From Hydrogenophaga sp. (GTDB lineage: Bacteria; Pseudomonadota; Gammaproteobacteria; Burkholderiales; Burkholderiaceae_C), in NCBI RefSeq assembly GCF_025699295.1, contig NZ_JAILWB010000001.1:271543-335542 (forward strand): a stretch of DNA of 64,000 nt, written 5' to 3'. The notes beneath the pieces were generated by a model. That model had not been told where the DNA came from and ran no database searches. It was given only the letters and a program-made list of their open reading frames with translations. Shown one piece after another: positions 1-10,991 of this stretch. The translations under genes were made by a program, and so were the position numbers. The first letter of the stretch is position 1; each line of letters begins with the position of its first letter.

Positions 1-325
1 TGTCTACAAAGACGAACTGTGTAGGGCCCAGCGTGCGCATGCCGGTGATGCGGTGGCGTGTGGTCTGGGCCTTGCGCGAGGTGATGCTGACCTTCTGCCC
101 CACCAGCGCATTGAGCAGGGTGGACTTGCCTACATTGGGCTTGCCGACGATGGCGACGTATCCACAGCGCTGAACGGCAGGATCCACCGGGGCAGACATG
201 ACAGATGTCTCGCTGGCGGGGGCATCGTCCGCGGCGGGCGGACTTGCGGAGTCCTTGCCCAGGACCCGGGCCAGCATGGCATCCAGATCGGGATTGGCGG
301 GCGCGGGAGCAGGGGAAGCAGGCAT
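1..325 (-). CDS. era: GTPase Era, N-terminal part (cut by window edge)
   Basis: Ribosome-assembly GTPase that binds 16S rRNA and the 30S subunit. About 108 N-terminal residues are visible. The P-loop GKPNVGKST is followed by [11 protein letters not shown], the Era-type switch I region. The reading starts at an ATG at 325, ten bases after the rnc stop, and gives a roughly 45-residue Pro/Ala-rich extension before the GTPase domain. An internal ATG ([10 protein letters not shown]) would give a more usual Era length, so the true start is uncertain. Last gene of the lepA-lepB-DUF4845-rnc-era run; the coding sequence continues beyond base 1. Confidence 0.93.
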   Translation of the reverse strand, partial: MPASPAPAPANPDLDAMLARVLGKDSASPPAADDAPASETSVMSAPVDPAVQRCGYVAIVGKPNVGKSTLLNALVGQKVSITSRKAQTTRHRITGMRTLGPTQFVFVD

Positions 326-334
326 GATATGTCT

Positions 335-1102
335 TCAGCGAGGCCGAATAGGTTGAGCCGCGGTCGGCGCGTCCGCTTCCGGGGACGTCGTCGCTGCAGC
401 GAGAGGCGGTTGCGCCGTAAGGTGTTGCAGCATGGCAGCGGCTGCGGCTTGCTCACCCGCCCGGCGCGAGGCGCCAATGCCGCGCTCGCTGCGGCCGGTC
501 TCGGAGACGGTGCATTCCACGTCGAACGTCTGCTTGTGCGCCTCACCCAGCGTGGCCACCACGCGGTAAACAGGCAGCCTCATTTTGCGCGCCTGCAACC
601 ACTCCTGCAATTCGGTCTTCGGGTCTTTCCCCATGGCACTCATCTGCGCGTTGAGTTCGATGCCGCTGTACAGCCGCCGAACCAGCGCGGCAGCGACGTC
701 AAACCCGGCATCGAGGTAAACAGCGCCGATCACCGCCTCAAGCGCATCGGCCAGGATGGAGGGCCGCTTGTGCCCACCCGATCGCTTCTCTCCGTCACCC
801 AGCCGCAGCCCCGCAGACAGCCCCAGATCGGAGGCGATCTGGAACAAGGTGTCCTGCTTGACGAGGTTCGCGCGCACCCGGGAGAGATCGCCCTCGGGCA
901 ATTGGCTGAGCCTCTCGAACAGAAGGCCGGACACGGCCAGACTCAGTACAGAGTCTCCCAGGAATTCCAGCCGTTCGTTGTGGTCGGCAGAGAAGCTGCG
1001 ATGCGTCAGCGCGCGCTCAAGCAGGCGCGGATTGGCAAACGGATGCTCCAGGCGCTTTTGCAGCGCCAGCAACTCTGAGTTCAAAGGAACCTGCGTCCGC
1101 AA
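335..1102 (-). CDS. rnc: Ribonuclease III
   Basis: Double-stranded RNA endonuclease that processes rRNA precursors and structured mRNAs. The protein has 255 residues. The signature NERLEFLGDSVL lies near residues 42-53, with catalytic acidic residues there and again at DALEAVIGAVYLD (about 118-130). A C-terminal dsRNA-binding domain begins near KDPKTELQEWLQ, around residue 158, and is followed by an Ala/Pro-rich tail of some 25 residues that is longer than in E. coli Rnc. It lies just downstream of the DUF4845 gene and ten bases before era, as expected for a lepB-rnc-era operon. Confidence 0.96.
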   Translation of the reverse strand: MRTQVPLNSELLALQKRLEHPFANPRLLERALTHRSFSADHNERLEFLGDSVLSLAVSGLLFERLSQLPEGDLSRVRANLVKQDTLFQIASDLGLSAGLRLGDGEKRSGGHKRPSILADALEAVIGAVYLDAGFDVAAALVRRLYSGIELNAQMSAMGKDPKTELQEWLQARKMRLPVYRVVATLGEAHKQTFDVECTVSETGRSERGIGASRRAGEQAAAAAMLQHLTAQPPLAAATTSPEADAPTAAQPIRPR

Positions 1103-1127
1103 TGGCGCTGCCGGCCCGTCGCGTTGA

Positions 1128-1475
1128 TCACTTCGACCGGCCTTCGTACTTCATCACGAGATGGGCAGGCCCCGCGAGGTGGATCTCGCGCACGTAGGCA
1201 AACGACACCACGACGCGGTCGCCTTCCTTCCCTACCGCCAAGTCCTTGCCGGTGATGGTTCTGATGTCGTCGATGGCTGCGGCCTTGTCGAAGATGCTGC
1301 GCACCTCGGCCACTGTGGAACCTGCCGACGCCTTGTCGACCGCCTTCTGGACCGCGATGTACTCGATGTACGTGGGAGCGACCTGCGCCAGGATCACGCC
1401 CGAGTAGGCGAGCAGGATGCCCACGATGAGCAGGCCGAAAAAGGTCAGGCCCTGTTGTTGCCGTTTCAGTTTCAT
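1128..1475 (-). CDS. DUF4845 small membrane protein
   Basis: Protein of about 115 residues with one N-terminal membrane segment (LTFFGLLIVGILLAYSGVIL) and a short periplasmic domain. It matches the DUF4845 family commonly found between lepB and rnc in betaproteobacteria; no biochemical role is known. I chose the second of two adjacent ATGs (MKLKRQQQ) because AGGAGG lies nine bases upstream of it, against three bases for the first (1481). It may be co-transcribed with lepB, 28 bases upstream. Confidence 0.85.
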   Translation of the reverse strand: MKLKRQQQGLTFFGLLIVGILLAYSGVILAQVAPTYIEYIAVQKAVDKASAGSTVAEVRSIFDKAAAIDDIRTITGKDLAVGKEGDRVVVSFAYVREIHLAGPAHLVMKYEGRSK

Positions 1476-1503
1476 AGTCATCTTCCTCCTGAAGCTTGCA
1501 TGT

Positions 1504-2480
1504 TCACTCGAACCGGCCGATGCGGCCGAGATCGCCAAAGTTCATCCAGACGAAAAATGCTTTGCCCACGATGTTGGCCTCCGGGACGAATCCCCAGTAG
1601 CGCGAGTCGAGGGAGTTGTCGCGATTGTCGCCCATCATGAAATAGTGACCCGCCGGCACCTTGCAGGTGACGCCCTCCACCGAGTAACGGCATTGATCGA
1701 GGAACGGGAAGTCCGAGGTGCGGTTGATGAAAGCGGCACGGTCGTCGTCGTTGAGCGTGTTGTAGCTGCGCGTGCCCAGCGTCTCGCGGAACTGGCGGGC
1801 ATACCGCATCGTCTCGTTGTCGAAGAACTCGGGCTGCGCCGCCCGAGGTACCGGCTCGCCATTTACCGTGAGCTGCTTGTTCAGGTAGGCCACCTCGTCG
1901 CCGGGAACCCCGATCACCCGCTTGATGTAGTCCAGGCTGGGTTGCGGCGGGTAGCGGAACACCATCACGTCCCCACGCTGAGGATCGTGGTTGTCCCACA
2001 GCTTGGTGTTGAACACCGGCAGGCGCACTCCGTAGTGAAATTTGTTGACCAGAATCAGGTCGCCCACGCGCAGGGTGGGAATCATGGACCCCGATGGAAT
2101 CTTGAAGGGCTCGTACAGGAATGATCGCAGCACAAATACCGCCAGGATCACCGGGAACAAGCCTGCAGTCCAGTCCAGCCACCAAGGTTGCGCGAGCAGC
2201 TTTTCGCGCGCCGTGTCCACATCACCCTCGATGTGAGTAAAGCCTTGTTTGAGCAAGGCCTCCTTGCGCTTCGCGTGCTCAACCATCAACTGTTGGGCTG
2301 CGCCACGGCGCCGCGGCAGGAACACCAGTTTTTCGGCCATCCAGTACACCCCGGTCACCGCAGTGGCCAGCATCAGCAACACAGCGAAGTTGCCCTCGAC
2401 GACGCCGGTGTACCAGGCGCCAGCGTAGCCGGCAAACGCCGCAAGGATCACGGCAGTGATCGTTCCCATGACCGCCTGCA

Positions 2481-2481
<1 letters not shown>
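1504..2481 (-). CDS. lepB: Signal peptidase I
   Basis: Membrane-bound S26 serine protease that removes signal peptides from exported proteins. The 325-residue protein has two N-terminal membrane segments (about 1-25 and 30-50), a cytoplasmic loop, and a third segment near 110-125. Next comes the catalytic serine box PSGSMIPTLRVGD, the lysine box LDYIKRVIGVPGD, and the conserved box MMGDNRDNSLDSRYWG. The start is the ATG at 2481, which overlaps the lepA stop by one base (TGATG), so the two are translationally coupled. An upstream in-frame extension lies wholly within lepA and was discarded. Confidence 0.96.
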
Positions 2482-4289
<1,808 letters not shown>

Positions 4290-4345
4290 CGGGAAAAAGC
4301 TCGGACACGAGAAAAACCGCGCGAACACGGGGAACGGGCGGCCAT

Positions 4346-4376
4346 AAAAAAGGGCGCGTCAGCTGCTGACGCGCCC
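4346..4376 (-). terminator. Terminator-like hairpin in the lepA leader
   Basis: A perfect inverted repeat (GGGCGCGTCAGC and its complement, 4352-4376) is followed on the minus strand by a run of six or seven T (4346-4351), the classic intrinsic terminator layout. It lies 57 bases before the lepA start codon and downstream of a promoter-like sequence, so it either ends a short transcript or works as an attenuator for lepA. Confidence 0.7.
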
Positions 4377-4744
4377 ATAACCAACAATCAATGGCAACTG
4401 CGATAGTTGGGGTTTCATTGTAGGCAAAAAGCCCGTGATGCACACCACCGAACCAGCGTCGTCACCTTGTTGCAGCGCAGCAACATCCGAGTTACTCACA
4501 GCCTGTCCACAGGGCGCTCAAAGAGTCCATTGGACGGCTGTGGATGACCGGGACGGTGAGCGGCAACACTCCCACATCGTGGGTTTGGCAAGCACATCGG
4601 CACAGGAATCTGTTCAGAACGGCCGCCATTTTAGCGAATTCGGTCATGAGCACGGCAATGATTGTGAGCAATCACTAACAAATTGGGCGGGGACAGCTTG
4701 ATCGCATCAGGAAAACCCGGTGTGGCGAATCGGCCACCTTCAAA
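4377..4744. other. Gene-free region upstream of lepA with promoter-like signals
   Basis: No convincing coding sequence was found here. On the minus strand a TACAAT -10-like hexamer lies at 4417-4422 with no good -35, and a TAAAAT hexamer at about 4628-4633 sits inside GGCCGCCATTTTAGC (plus strand), a 15-mer that recurs before acpP at 10903-10917. Other items are a near-palindrome TTGTTGCAGCGCAGCAAC (about 4478-4495), two sequences resembling relaxed DnaA boxes around 4500-4550, and a palindrome TGATTGTGAGCAATCA near 4660. A transcript starting at either -10 would reach the hairpin at 4346-4376. Confidence 0.4.
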
Positions 4745-4780
4745 AAAATCCCCCCAATCCCAATCGGGACGGGGGGTTAT
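4742..4780 (-). terminator. Intrinsic terminator after mucD
   Basis: On the minus strand, just past the mucD stop at 4799, an imperfect C/G-rich stem built from CCCCCCGTCCC and GGGATTGGGGGG is followed by a run of seven T. This would end the rpoE-rseA-rseB-mucD transcript before lepA. Confidence 0.7.
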
Positions 4781-4798
4781 TGGCAGGTCGACGGCGCT

Positions 4799-6292
4799 TC
4801 AGCGTGGTGCGCGTATGACGGCGTACTGCGCCCACTCACCACGGCGGAACAGCACATTCACCGGTCTGGATTTCTCCAGTTTGGCGAGGGCCGCCTCCAC
4901 TTCCTTGACACTGGTGGTCTCCGTGTTGGCGATCGCCACGATCACATCGCCCTCGCGCAAGCCTGCGCGTGCGGCCGGCCCTTCTGCGGAAGCCACGCGC
5001 ACACCACCCCGGATGTTGATCGCCTTCTTCTCGGCGGCTGTCAGCTCCGTCAGGCTCAGGCCGAGCGACTGCAGCGCATTGCTTGACTGCGCCTTGGGGG
5101 GTTCGGGCGCCGCAGCACGGGTATCCGGGCGCTCGGGTTCAAGTTCAGCCACCGTGATCGAGAGCTCACGCTGGCTGCCGCGTCGAAACACCGTCATGCT
5201 GCTCTTGTTCCCGGGCTTGGTATTGCCTACCAGGCGCGGCAGGTCCACCGATTTGTCGACATCCTTGCCGTCAAACTTCAGGATGATGTCGCCCGGCTCC
5301 ACACCAGCCCTGGCTGCGGGCGAGTCCGGCTCTACGCCACGCACCAGCGCGCCTTTGGGTTGGCCCAGGCCGATCGACTCGGCCACCTCCTTGCTGACCT
5401 GATCGATCTGCACGCCGATGCGCCCGCGCGTCACACGCCCCGTCGTCCGCAGCTGGTCGGACACACGCACAGCCTCGTCGATTGGAATGGCAAACGAGAT
5501 ACCCTGAAACCCACCAGAGCGCGAATAGATCTGGCTGTTGATTCCGACCACCTCACCGCGCATGTTGATCAGCGGGCCACCTGAGTTACCGGGGTTGATC
5601 GCCACATCGGTCTGGATGAAGGGAAGGAAGTCGCCGGTGTCGCGCTGCTTGGCACTCACGATGCCCGCCGTCACCGTGTTCTCCAGGCCAAAGGGCGATC
5701 CGATGGCCATGACCCATTCACCCACCCGCAGGCGGTTGATATCGCCGATCTTCACGGCGGGCAGACCGGTGGCCTCGATCTTGACCACCGCCACATCGGT
5801 GCGTTTGTCCGCCCCCACGAGCCTGGCCTTGAATTCACGCTTGTCCGGCAGCGTGACGATGAGCTCGTCGGCGCCGTCCACCACGTGGGCGTTGGTCATG
5901 ATCAGGCCGTCGGCGCTCAGCACGAATCCTGACCCGACACCGCGTGGTTGCGCTTCATCTGAAGGCCCTGGGCGCGGGCCGCGCGGCGTCATGCCGGGCG
6001 GAATCGGAATGCCGAAGCGCTTGAAGAATTCCAGCATCTGCTCATCAGGCGTACCTCCCCGGCTTTCCGCGCTGGCTCGCTCCAGGGTGCGGATATTGAC
6101 CACGGACGGTCCCACCAGGTCCACCAGATCGGTGAAATCGGGCAGCCCACGCACGCTGGCGGTCGGCGGCACTGTCGGCACCTGAACGGTCTGGGCATGC
6201 AATGACGAAGGCAGGGTCAGTCCACCGCCAGCCAGCACGGCGACGGCCAGCGCCGCCTTCAACGGGTTTTGAACCAAGGGGGTGTGCGTCAT
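4799..6292 (-). CDS. mucD: DegQ/MucD-type periplasmic serine protease
   Basis: HtrA-family protease and chaperone that degrades misfolded periplasmic proteins during envelope stress. The 497-residue protein has a signal peptide ending around SLHAQT (residues 1-34). The trypsin-like domain shows the catalytic His in TNAHVVDGAD, Asp in KRTDVAVVKIEA and Ser in NPGNSGGPL. Two PDZ domains follow, at about 285-370 and 400-490; the first holds the carboxylate-binding region around RGRIGVQIDQ. It closes the rpoE-rseA-rseB-mucD cluster, the usual arrangement of the sigma-E/AlgU regulon, and a terminator follows it. Confidence 0.95.
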   Translation of the reverse strand: MTHTPLVQNPLKAALAVAVLAGGGLTLPSSLHAQTVQVPTVPPTASVRGLPDFTDLVDLVGPSVVNIRTLERASAESRGGTPDEQMLEFFKRFGIPIPPGMTPRGPRPGPSDEAQPRGVGSGFVLSADGLIMTNAHVVDGADELIVTLPDKREFKARLVGADKRTDVAVVKIEATGLPAVKIGDINRLRVGEWVMAIGSPFGLENTVTAGIVSAKQRDTGDFLPFIQTDVAINPGNSGGPLINMRGEVVGINSQIYSRSGGFQGISFAIPIDEAVRVSDQLRTTGRVTRGRIGVQIDQVSKEVAESIGLGQPKGALVRGVEPDSPAARAGVEPGDIILKFDGKDVDKSVDLPRLVGNTKPGNKSSMTVFRRGSQRELSITVAELEPERPDTRAAAPEPPKAQSSNALQSLGLSLTELTAAEKKAINIRGGVRVASAEGPAARAGLREGDVIVAIANTETTSVKEVEAALAKLEKSRPVNVLFRRGEWAQYAVIRAPR

Positions 6293-6384
6293 CGTGATCC
6301 TTTACACAAACACCAAACAACCGATCTCGTCGGGACAGGCAACGGGGTCGGGCCTGGCCCCTGTCGACAGGAGTACGGCAACAA

Positions 6385-7473
6385 CTACCGCGTGCGTTCC
6401 AACGCCATCGCGAAGCGCCGCAGCGTGGCAGTGGGCACTTCACCCAGCACGGTCAGCCAATGATCGCCCACGCGGCGATTGACCGAGTGCGTGGCCCCTA
6501 CCACCGCAGAAGACTCCTGCGTATGCCGTTGCGCATCGAACGGTTCGACGAACAGCGACACCGAGGCCAGCCCGTCGGAAAACACCCATTGCATGGGCGC
6601 CATACCAGGGGCTGGCGCGCCAGCACTGGTCGCTTCCCGGGTATGGCAGCTCATGGGCATGAAGCCCGGCACGGACTCGCCCAGGCGCCAGCCCTCCGCC
6701 TCGGGCGTCGTCTTTCTCAAAAGGGGTTTGTGCACCTCATAGCCGCGGGTGTCTCTCATGAGCCGCTTGAGCTTCTCCATGCTCACCGGCGCGTCCAGCT
6801 GCAACTCGGAGAATGCCACCTGCTCCAGTACGGCTCCCTGATCGCCCAGGGTCTGCAACTTCACCACCAGGCCCGTCTGCTGCTCGGACCAGATGCGATA
6901 GCCGAAACGCAATTCGTCGCGCGGAAGAATCTCAACCATGTCGGCCAGATGCCCGGCCACGCGCTGCACGCCGACTTCTCGTGCACTGTAGAACTGCGCG
7001 ATCTGGTTGCCTGGTTTGCCCAACAGTTCAGGGAACATGCCCAGCGACTCGCGCTTTTCAACAAACGCGGTTTTCGCCTCAGGCACGAAGGTGATGACTT
7101 CCTTGTTGCGCCGAATCGTGGTGCGGGGCGCACCTGTCAGCGTGTCGACGCGCTCCATCTGTTGCGTGCCATCGCAGACATGCCAGATTTTCGAGGCCGA
7201 CATGGCCGCCCCCGCCGACACCACCAGCGTGCCGATATAGGCTCGCTGCCGAGAGGCTTCATGCATGCGCGTGAGCCATTCGTTGACGCTGCGCGCGCCA
7301 TCAGGGGAAGGGGATGCATTCTGCGCATACACCGGCGCCATGACACCACAAGCAAACGCCATCAATGCGGCTGCGCCACGACGCCGCATGCCCCGTCGCC
7401 CATGCGGGGGCATGGGCGGCAGCACCGAGCGCACATGACCACCGTCGGAGAACCAGGGAAAGGCGAATGTCAT
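6385..7473 (-). CDS. rseB: Sigma-E regulatory protein RseB/MucB
   Basis: Periplasmic protein that binds RseA and, in the known system, senses lipoproteins or LPS intermediates, so protecting RseA from cleavage. It has 362 residues as read from 7473. A signal peptide is visible around residues 29-50 (GAAALMAFACGVMAPVYA), so an internal ATG (MRRRGAAALM) may be the true start. The N-terminal MucB/RseB lipoprotein-like domain begins at NEWLTRMHEASRQRAYIGTL, and the C-terminal domain ends in WLTVLGEVPTATLRRFAMAL. It lies six bases after rseA. Confidence 0.93.
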   Translation of the reverse strand: MTFAFPWFSDGGHVRSVLPPMPPHGRRGMRRRGAAALMAFACGVMAPVYAQNASPSPDGARSVNEWLTRMHEASRQRAYIGTLVVSAGAAMSASKIWHVCDGTQQMERVDTLTGAPRTTIRRNKEVITFVPEAKTAFVEKRESLGMFPELLGKPGNQIAQFYSAREVGVQRVAGHLADMVEILPRDELRFGYRIWSEQQTGLVVKLQTLGDQGAVLEQVAFSELQLDAPVSMEKLKRLMRDTRGYEVHKPLLRKTTPEAEGWRLGESVPGFMPMSCHTREATSAGAPAPGMAPMQWVFSDGLASVSLFVEPFDAQRHTQESSAVVGATHSVNRRVGDHWLTVLGEVPTATLRRFAMALERTR

Positions 7474-7479
7474 GGTGCT

Positions 7480-8163
7480 TCAGCGTCCCGCGGCATCGTA
7501 CGTGGCACTGCGAATGAAGCCCGTGGGCATCTGCAGGGCGGACATGCCACCATTCTGACGGTGCTCGGCCAGCAGTTCTTCGAGGCGGGCGTCACGGATC
7601 AGAGGCCCTTGCCCGGTGTTGACCACCACAGTCGTGGATGGCGCGGACTCGGGCGCCGTTGCACGAGGTGCCACCACCGCTGCGCTTGCAGAGACAGCGG
7701 CAGGTGCAGCGGCAAGCTGAGGGCCACCGCCTCCAGTGCTGGAGGGCGCGCCGCTCAAGACAGTCCAGCTGACGGCCACAACCGCAGCCAGCGAAGCCAT
7801 GCCGGCCAGCAATTGCCAGCGGAAGACCGCATCGTTGGCTGCCATGGCGCGCACAGGAATGGCCGAAGGCATCGGCACCGCAATGGGCGCCGTCTCGGAC
7901 ACCAACCGCCCTCGCACCGCGGCAAGAAAGTCACCAGGTGGCTGAGCGGCGAACGTTGCCGACCGGTCACCCCGCAGCACATCGCCAATCACTTGATAGC
8001 TGTGCCAGTCCGCCAGGACCTCCGCAGGGTCATCCTTTGCGGCAAACAGCGCATCGAGTTGCCCGGCATCGCTCTCTCCGTCCACGAGCGCGGACAGCAC
8101 GTGCCGCGGCAAATGACGGCCTTCGTCATCCGGAGAATTCAAACTGACTTGTACGGCATTCAT
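7480..8163 (-). CDS. rseA: Anti-sigma-E factor RseA/MucA
   Basis: Inner-membrane anti-sigma factor that holds RpoE inactive until regulated proteolysis. The start was placed at MNAVQVSLNS (8163), giving 227 residues. The N-terminal cytoplasmic domain contains LSALVDGESDAGQLDALF and WHSYQVIGDVLRG, typical of the RseA N-terminal domain. One membrane segment lies near residues 120-140 (LLAGMASLAAVVAVSWTVL), followed by an Ala/Pro-rich periplasmic domain. It sits between rpoE and rseB, 66 bases downstream of rpoE. Confidence 0.94.
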   Translation of the reverse strand: MNAVQVSLNSPDDEGRHLPRHVLSALVDGESDAGQLDALFAAKDDPAEVLADWHSYQVIGDVLRGDRSATFAAQPPGDFLAAVRGRLVSETAPIAVPMPSAIPVRAMAANDAVFRWQLLAGMASLAAVVAVSWTVLSGAPSSTGGGGPQLAAAPAAVSASAAVVAPRATAPESAPSTTVVVNTGQGPLIRDARLEELLAEHRQNGGMSALQMPTGFIRSATYDAAGR

Positions 8164-8229
8164 GATGTCTTCCTGAACTTCCCGATTCCCGGGGCAAGCG
8201 GTGGCCATTGTGAACGGCTACCCTGCCCA

Positions 8230-8871
8230 CTACCAGCGCTTGCCCGTCTGGCGCTCCAGCATCGGTTTGATGCGCGCTGAAATCGCCTCGCGCGCCCGGA
8301 ATATCCGGGAACGCACCGTGCCGATGGGGCATTCCAGCGCCGTGGCAATTTCCTCGTAACTCATGCCCTCGATTTCGCGCAGGGTGATCGCCATGCGCAA
8401 CTCTTCGGGCAGCGCATCCATGGCGGCATTGACCGCCTGGGCGATTTCCTTGCTGGCGAGCACCGCTTCGGGCGTCTCGGCATCGGCCGCTCCCGAATTT
8501 AGTTCGCGTTCGGGTCCGGAAGTTTCATCATCCTCCCCGGTTTTCATCTGCGACTGGAAAACCAGCGGGTCGCGCTTGAGTTCCAGAAGCTGCTTTTTGG
8601 CCGTGTTGACCGCAATGCGGTACAGCCAGGTGTAGAACTGGGCGTCGCCCCGGAACTGGGCAAGCGCACGGTAGGCGCGAATGAAGGTTTCCTGGGCAAT
8701 GTCCTGCACGAGATCGGTGTCACGAACCATGCGCCCGATCAGTCGCTCCACTCGCCGCTGGTATTTCACGACCAGCATCTCGAATGCCCGCTGCTCCCCC
8801 GCGAGCGTGCGCTGCACCAGCATGACATCGCTGTCGGGCGGCGGTGGAGCGGTATGGTCTTCGAGTGTCAT
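8230..8871 (-). CDS. rpoE: RNA polymerase sigma-E (RpoE/AlgU)
   Basis: Extracytoplasmic-function sigma factor for the envelope stress response. The protein has 213 residues from MTLEDHTAPP. Sigma region 2 is seen at FEMLVVKYQRRVERLI and DLVQDIAQETFIRAYRAL; region 4 holds a helix-turn-helix at GMSYEEIATALECPIGTVRSRIFRAREAI. A linker rich in acidic residues (about 108-135) joins them. The frame stays open upstream, but the ATG at 8871 follows the adjacent gene's end and gives family length. Its anti-sigma genes follow directly. Confidence 0.96.
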   Translation of the reverse strand: MTLEDHTAPPPPDSDVMLVQRTLAGEQRAFEMLVVKYQRRVERLIGRMVRDTDLVQDIAQETFIRAYRALAQFRGDAQFYTWLYRIAVNTAKKQLLELKRDPLVFQSQMKTGEDDETSGPERELNSGAADAETPEAVLASKEIAQAVNAAMDALPEELRMAITLREIEGMSYEEIATALECPIGTVRSRIFRAREAISARIKPMLERQTGKRW

Positions 8872-8905
8872 GCGCGCGGAAATATAACCCAGGCCTTGCG
8901 CCCCA

Positions 8906-9349
8906 TCAGTTGCGCACGACCAGCGCGCGGCGCAAGTCGTGCCAGCGTTCCGGATTCCGTGCACGCTCTGCCCAGACCCAGCGCGTGAGCGCGTCCGCGT
9001 TGTGCAGACGCAGCAGGACGCGGGTTTGCAGATCGACCACCAGTTCCACGCGCTGCAGTGGTGCCCCCTCGGGACAGGATGCACTGCACCACATCCAGCC
9101 GCCCCGGGTCTGCGCGTGGGCTTCCCACGACAACTGGCCCGTCGGAGAGCGCCACCAGCTCCATGCGGCAAAGAACAGCCAGACCGCCCAGGCAGCGGCG
9201 CCCCACACGCCATGCCACACCCGCTGCGACGCCGCGTACACAGACCATGCTCCCAGCACCAGAGCCCCCACCGCAGCCAGTGCCACCAGAACCCAGCCGT
9301 AGAAGCGGCAGCGCCCCACCGGAAACGACACCGATGGGGCGCTGCGCAT
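8906..9349 (-). CDS. Hypothetical small membrane protein
   Basis: Protein of 147 residues with two membrane segments near the N-terminus (about 17-38, YGWVLVALAAVGALVLGAW, and 48-66, WGAAAWAVWLFFAAWSWW) and a cytoplasmic C-terminal half. The layout is loosely like YgfX/CptA-type proteins, but I see no decisive motif and assign no function. It lies between fabF and rpoE, 33 bases from fabF and 34 from rpoE, all on one strand. Confidence 0.7.
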   Translation of the reverse strand: MRSAPSVSFPVGRCRFYGWVLVALAAVGALVLGAWSVYAASQRVWHGVWGAAAWAVWLFFAAWSWWRSPTGQLSWEAHAQTRGGWMWCSASCPEGAPLQRVELVVDLQTRVLLRLHNADALTRWVWAERARNPERWHDLRRALVVRN

Positions 9350-9382
9350 TCGGACTCGAAAAAAGCGGTGTATGCGGCTTGT

Positions 9383-10627
9383 TCAAACGCGGCGGAACAC
9401 CAGCGTGCCGTTGGTGCCGCCGAAGCCAAAGTTGTTCTTCATTGCCACGTCAATCTTCAAGTCCCGCGCGGTGTTGGCACAGTAGTCCAGATCACACTCT
9501 GCATCCTGATTGAAGATGTTGATGGTGGGCGGCACCTTCTGATGGTGAAGCGCCAGTACGGTGAACACCGACTCGATGCCCCCGGCCCCACCCAGAAGGT
9601 GGCCGGTCATCGATTTGGTTGAACTGACCACCATGTGCTTCGCATGGTCACCCAGCGCGGCCTTGATGGCATTCGTTTCGTTGATGTCCCCCAGCGGTGT
9701 GGAGGTGCCGTGCGCATTCAGGTAGTCGACCTGATCCGGATTGACGCCTGCATTCCGCATGGCGCTCAACATGGCACGGCGAGGGCCGTCCATGTTGGGG
9801 GCCGTCATGTGCCCCGCGTCGGCGCTCATGCCGAATCCGCTCAGTTCCGCGTAAATCTTCGCGCCGCGTGCCTTGGCGTGCTCGTATTCTTCGAGCACCA
9901 TCACGCCCGCACCCTCGCCCAGCACAAAGCCATCGCGGTCCTTGTCCCAGGGGCGCGACGCCGTCTTCGGGTCGTCATTGCGTGTCGACAAGGCTCGCAT
10001 GGCCGCAAAGCCACCAATGCCCAAAGGAGACACCGTGGCCTCGGAGCCTCCGGCGATCATCACGTCGGCGTCACCATATTCGATCATGCGACCAGCTTCG
10101 CCGATGCAGTGCAATCCTGTAGTACACGCTGTGACGATGGCGATATTCGGACCCTTGAAGCCGAACTTCATCGAAACATGGCCAGAGATCATGTTGATGA
10201 TCGATGCCGGTACAAAAAAAGGCGTGATGCGGCGTGGTCCACGATTGGTGAGCTCGGTGTGCGTCTCCTCGATCAGTGGCAGACCACCAATGCCCGAGCC
10301 AATCACGCAACCGATGCGAGTGGCCTGCTCCTCGCCCAGTTGGTCACCGATGGGAAGGCCCGAATCCGCAACCGCCTGCATGGAGGCAGCCACGCCATAG
10401 TGGATGAAGGTGTCCATCGTCCGCGCTTCCTTGGCGGTGATGTACTCCTCCAGATTGAACCCTCTGACTTCTCCTGCGAACTTGCAGGCGAAATTCGACG
10501 CATCGAACCTCGTGATGAAATCGATGCCGGATTGACCGGCCAGGAGGTTGGCCCAGGAATCGGCCGCCGTGTTGCCCACGGGGCTGACGCATCCCAGGCC
10601 GGTCACGACGACACGGCGACGGCTCAT
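9383..10627 (-). CDS. fabF: 3-oxoacyl-ACP synthase II
   Basis: Condensing enzyme of fatty acid elongation (KAS II). The 414-residue protein carries the active-site cysteine in [11 protein letters not shown] (near residue 165) and the two histidines in [12 protein letters not shown] and [14 protein letters not shown]. It ends [17 protein letters not shown], the usual KAS II ending. It starts seven bases after acpP, matching the common acpP-fabF pair. Confidence 0.97.
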   Translation of the reverse strand: MSRRRVVVTGLGCVSPVGNTAADSWANLLAGQSGIDFITRFDASNFACKFAGEVRGFNLEEYITAKEARTMDTFIHYGVAASMQAVADSGLPIGDQLGEEQATRIGCVIGSGIGGLPLIEETHTELTNRGPRRITPFFVPASIINMISGHVSMKFGFKGPNIAIVTACTTGLHCIGEAGRMIEYGDADVMIAGGSEATVSPLGIGGFAAMRALSTRNDDPKTASRPWDKDRDGFVLGEGAGVMVLEEYEHAKARGAKIYAELSGFGMSADAGHMTAPNMDGPRRAMLSAMRNAGVNPDQVDYLNAHGTSTPLGDINETNAIKAALGDHAKHMVVSSTKSMTGHLLGGAGGIESVFTVLALHHQKVPPTINIFNQDAECDLDYCANTARDLKIDVAMKNNFGFGGTNGTLVFRRV

Positions 10628-10634
10628 CGGTTTT

Positions 10635-10874
10635 TCAGGCCTTCTGGTTGGCCAACGCGTAGTCGATGGCTTTTTGAACCGTGGTGATCTTTTCGGCTTC
10701 TTCGTCGGGAATCTCGATACCGAATTCGTCTTCCAGCGCCATCACCAGCTCAACCGTGTCCAGCGAATCGGCGCCCAGGTCGGCCACGAAGGCCTTTTCG
10801 TTGGTGACCTGCCCCTCTTCCACACCGAGTTGTTCGGCAATGATTTTCTTCACACGTGCTTCGATATCGCTCAT
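10635..10874 (-). CDS. acpP: Acyl carrier protein
   Basis: Carries growing fatty acyl chains on a phosphopantetheine arm. It is a 79-residue acidic protein with the attachment serine in [17 protein letters not shown] (Ser near residue 37), and typical length and helices. It lies 117 bases after fabG and seven before fabF. The upstream gap holds a promoter-like -10, so acpP-fabF may be expressed more strongly than the genes before it. Confidence 0.98.
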   Translation of the reverse strand: MSDIEARVKKIIAEQLGVEEGQVTNEKAFVADLGADSLDTVELVMALEDEFGIEIPDEEAEKITTVQKAIDYALANQKA

Positions 10875-10902
10875 AGGTCCCTCTGAGGGTGGTTGAAATA
10901 CA

Positions 10903-10917
10903 GGCCGCCATTTTAGC
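10903..10917 (-). promoter_or_regulatory. Possible acpP promoter (-10 element)
   Basis: On the minus strand a TAAAAT hexamer (10910-10915) lies about 36 bases before the acpP start, within GCTAAAATGGCGGCC. The same 15-mer occurs upstream of lepA at 4621-4635, which suggests a shared promoter element. No good -35 was found at the expected spacing. Confidence 0.4.
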
Positions 10918-10991
10918 CGTGCCGGGGAGATGACCCCGGATGGCCCGCCGGGCGGCTGGCTCGACGCTAGGAATCCATGCAGTGCGCAGAC

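Noticed and set aside
4500..4560. DnaA-box-like strings (TGTCCACAG, TGTGGATGA)
   Set aside because: Two relaxed matches, no AT-rich unwinding region and no dnaA, dnaN or gyrB nearby, so an origin is not supported.
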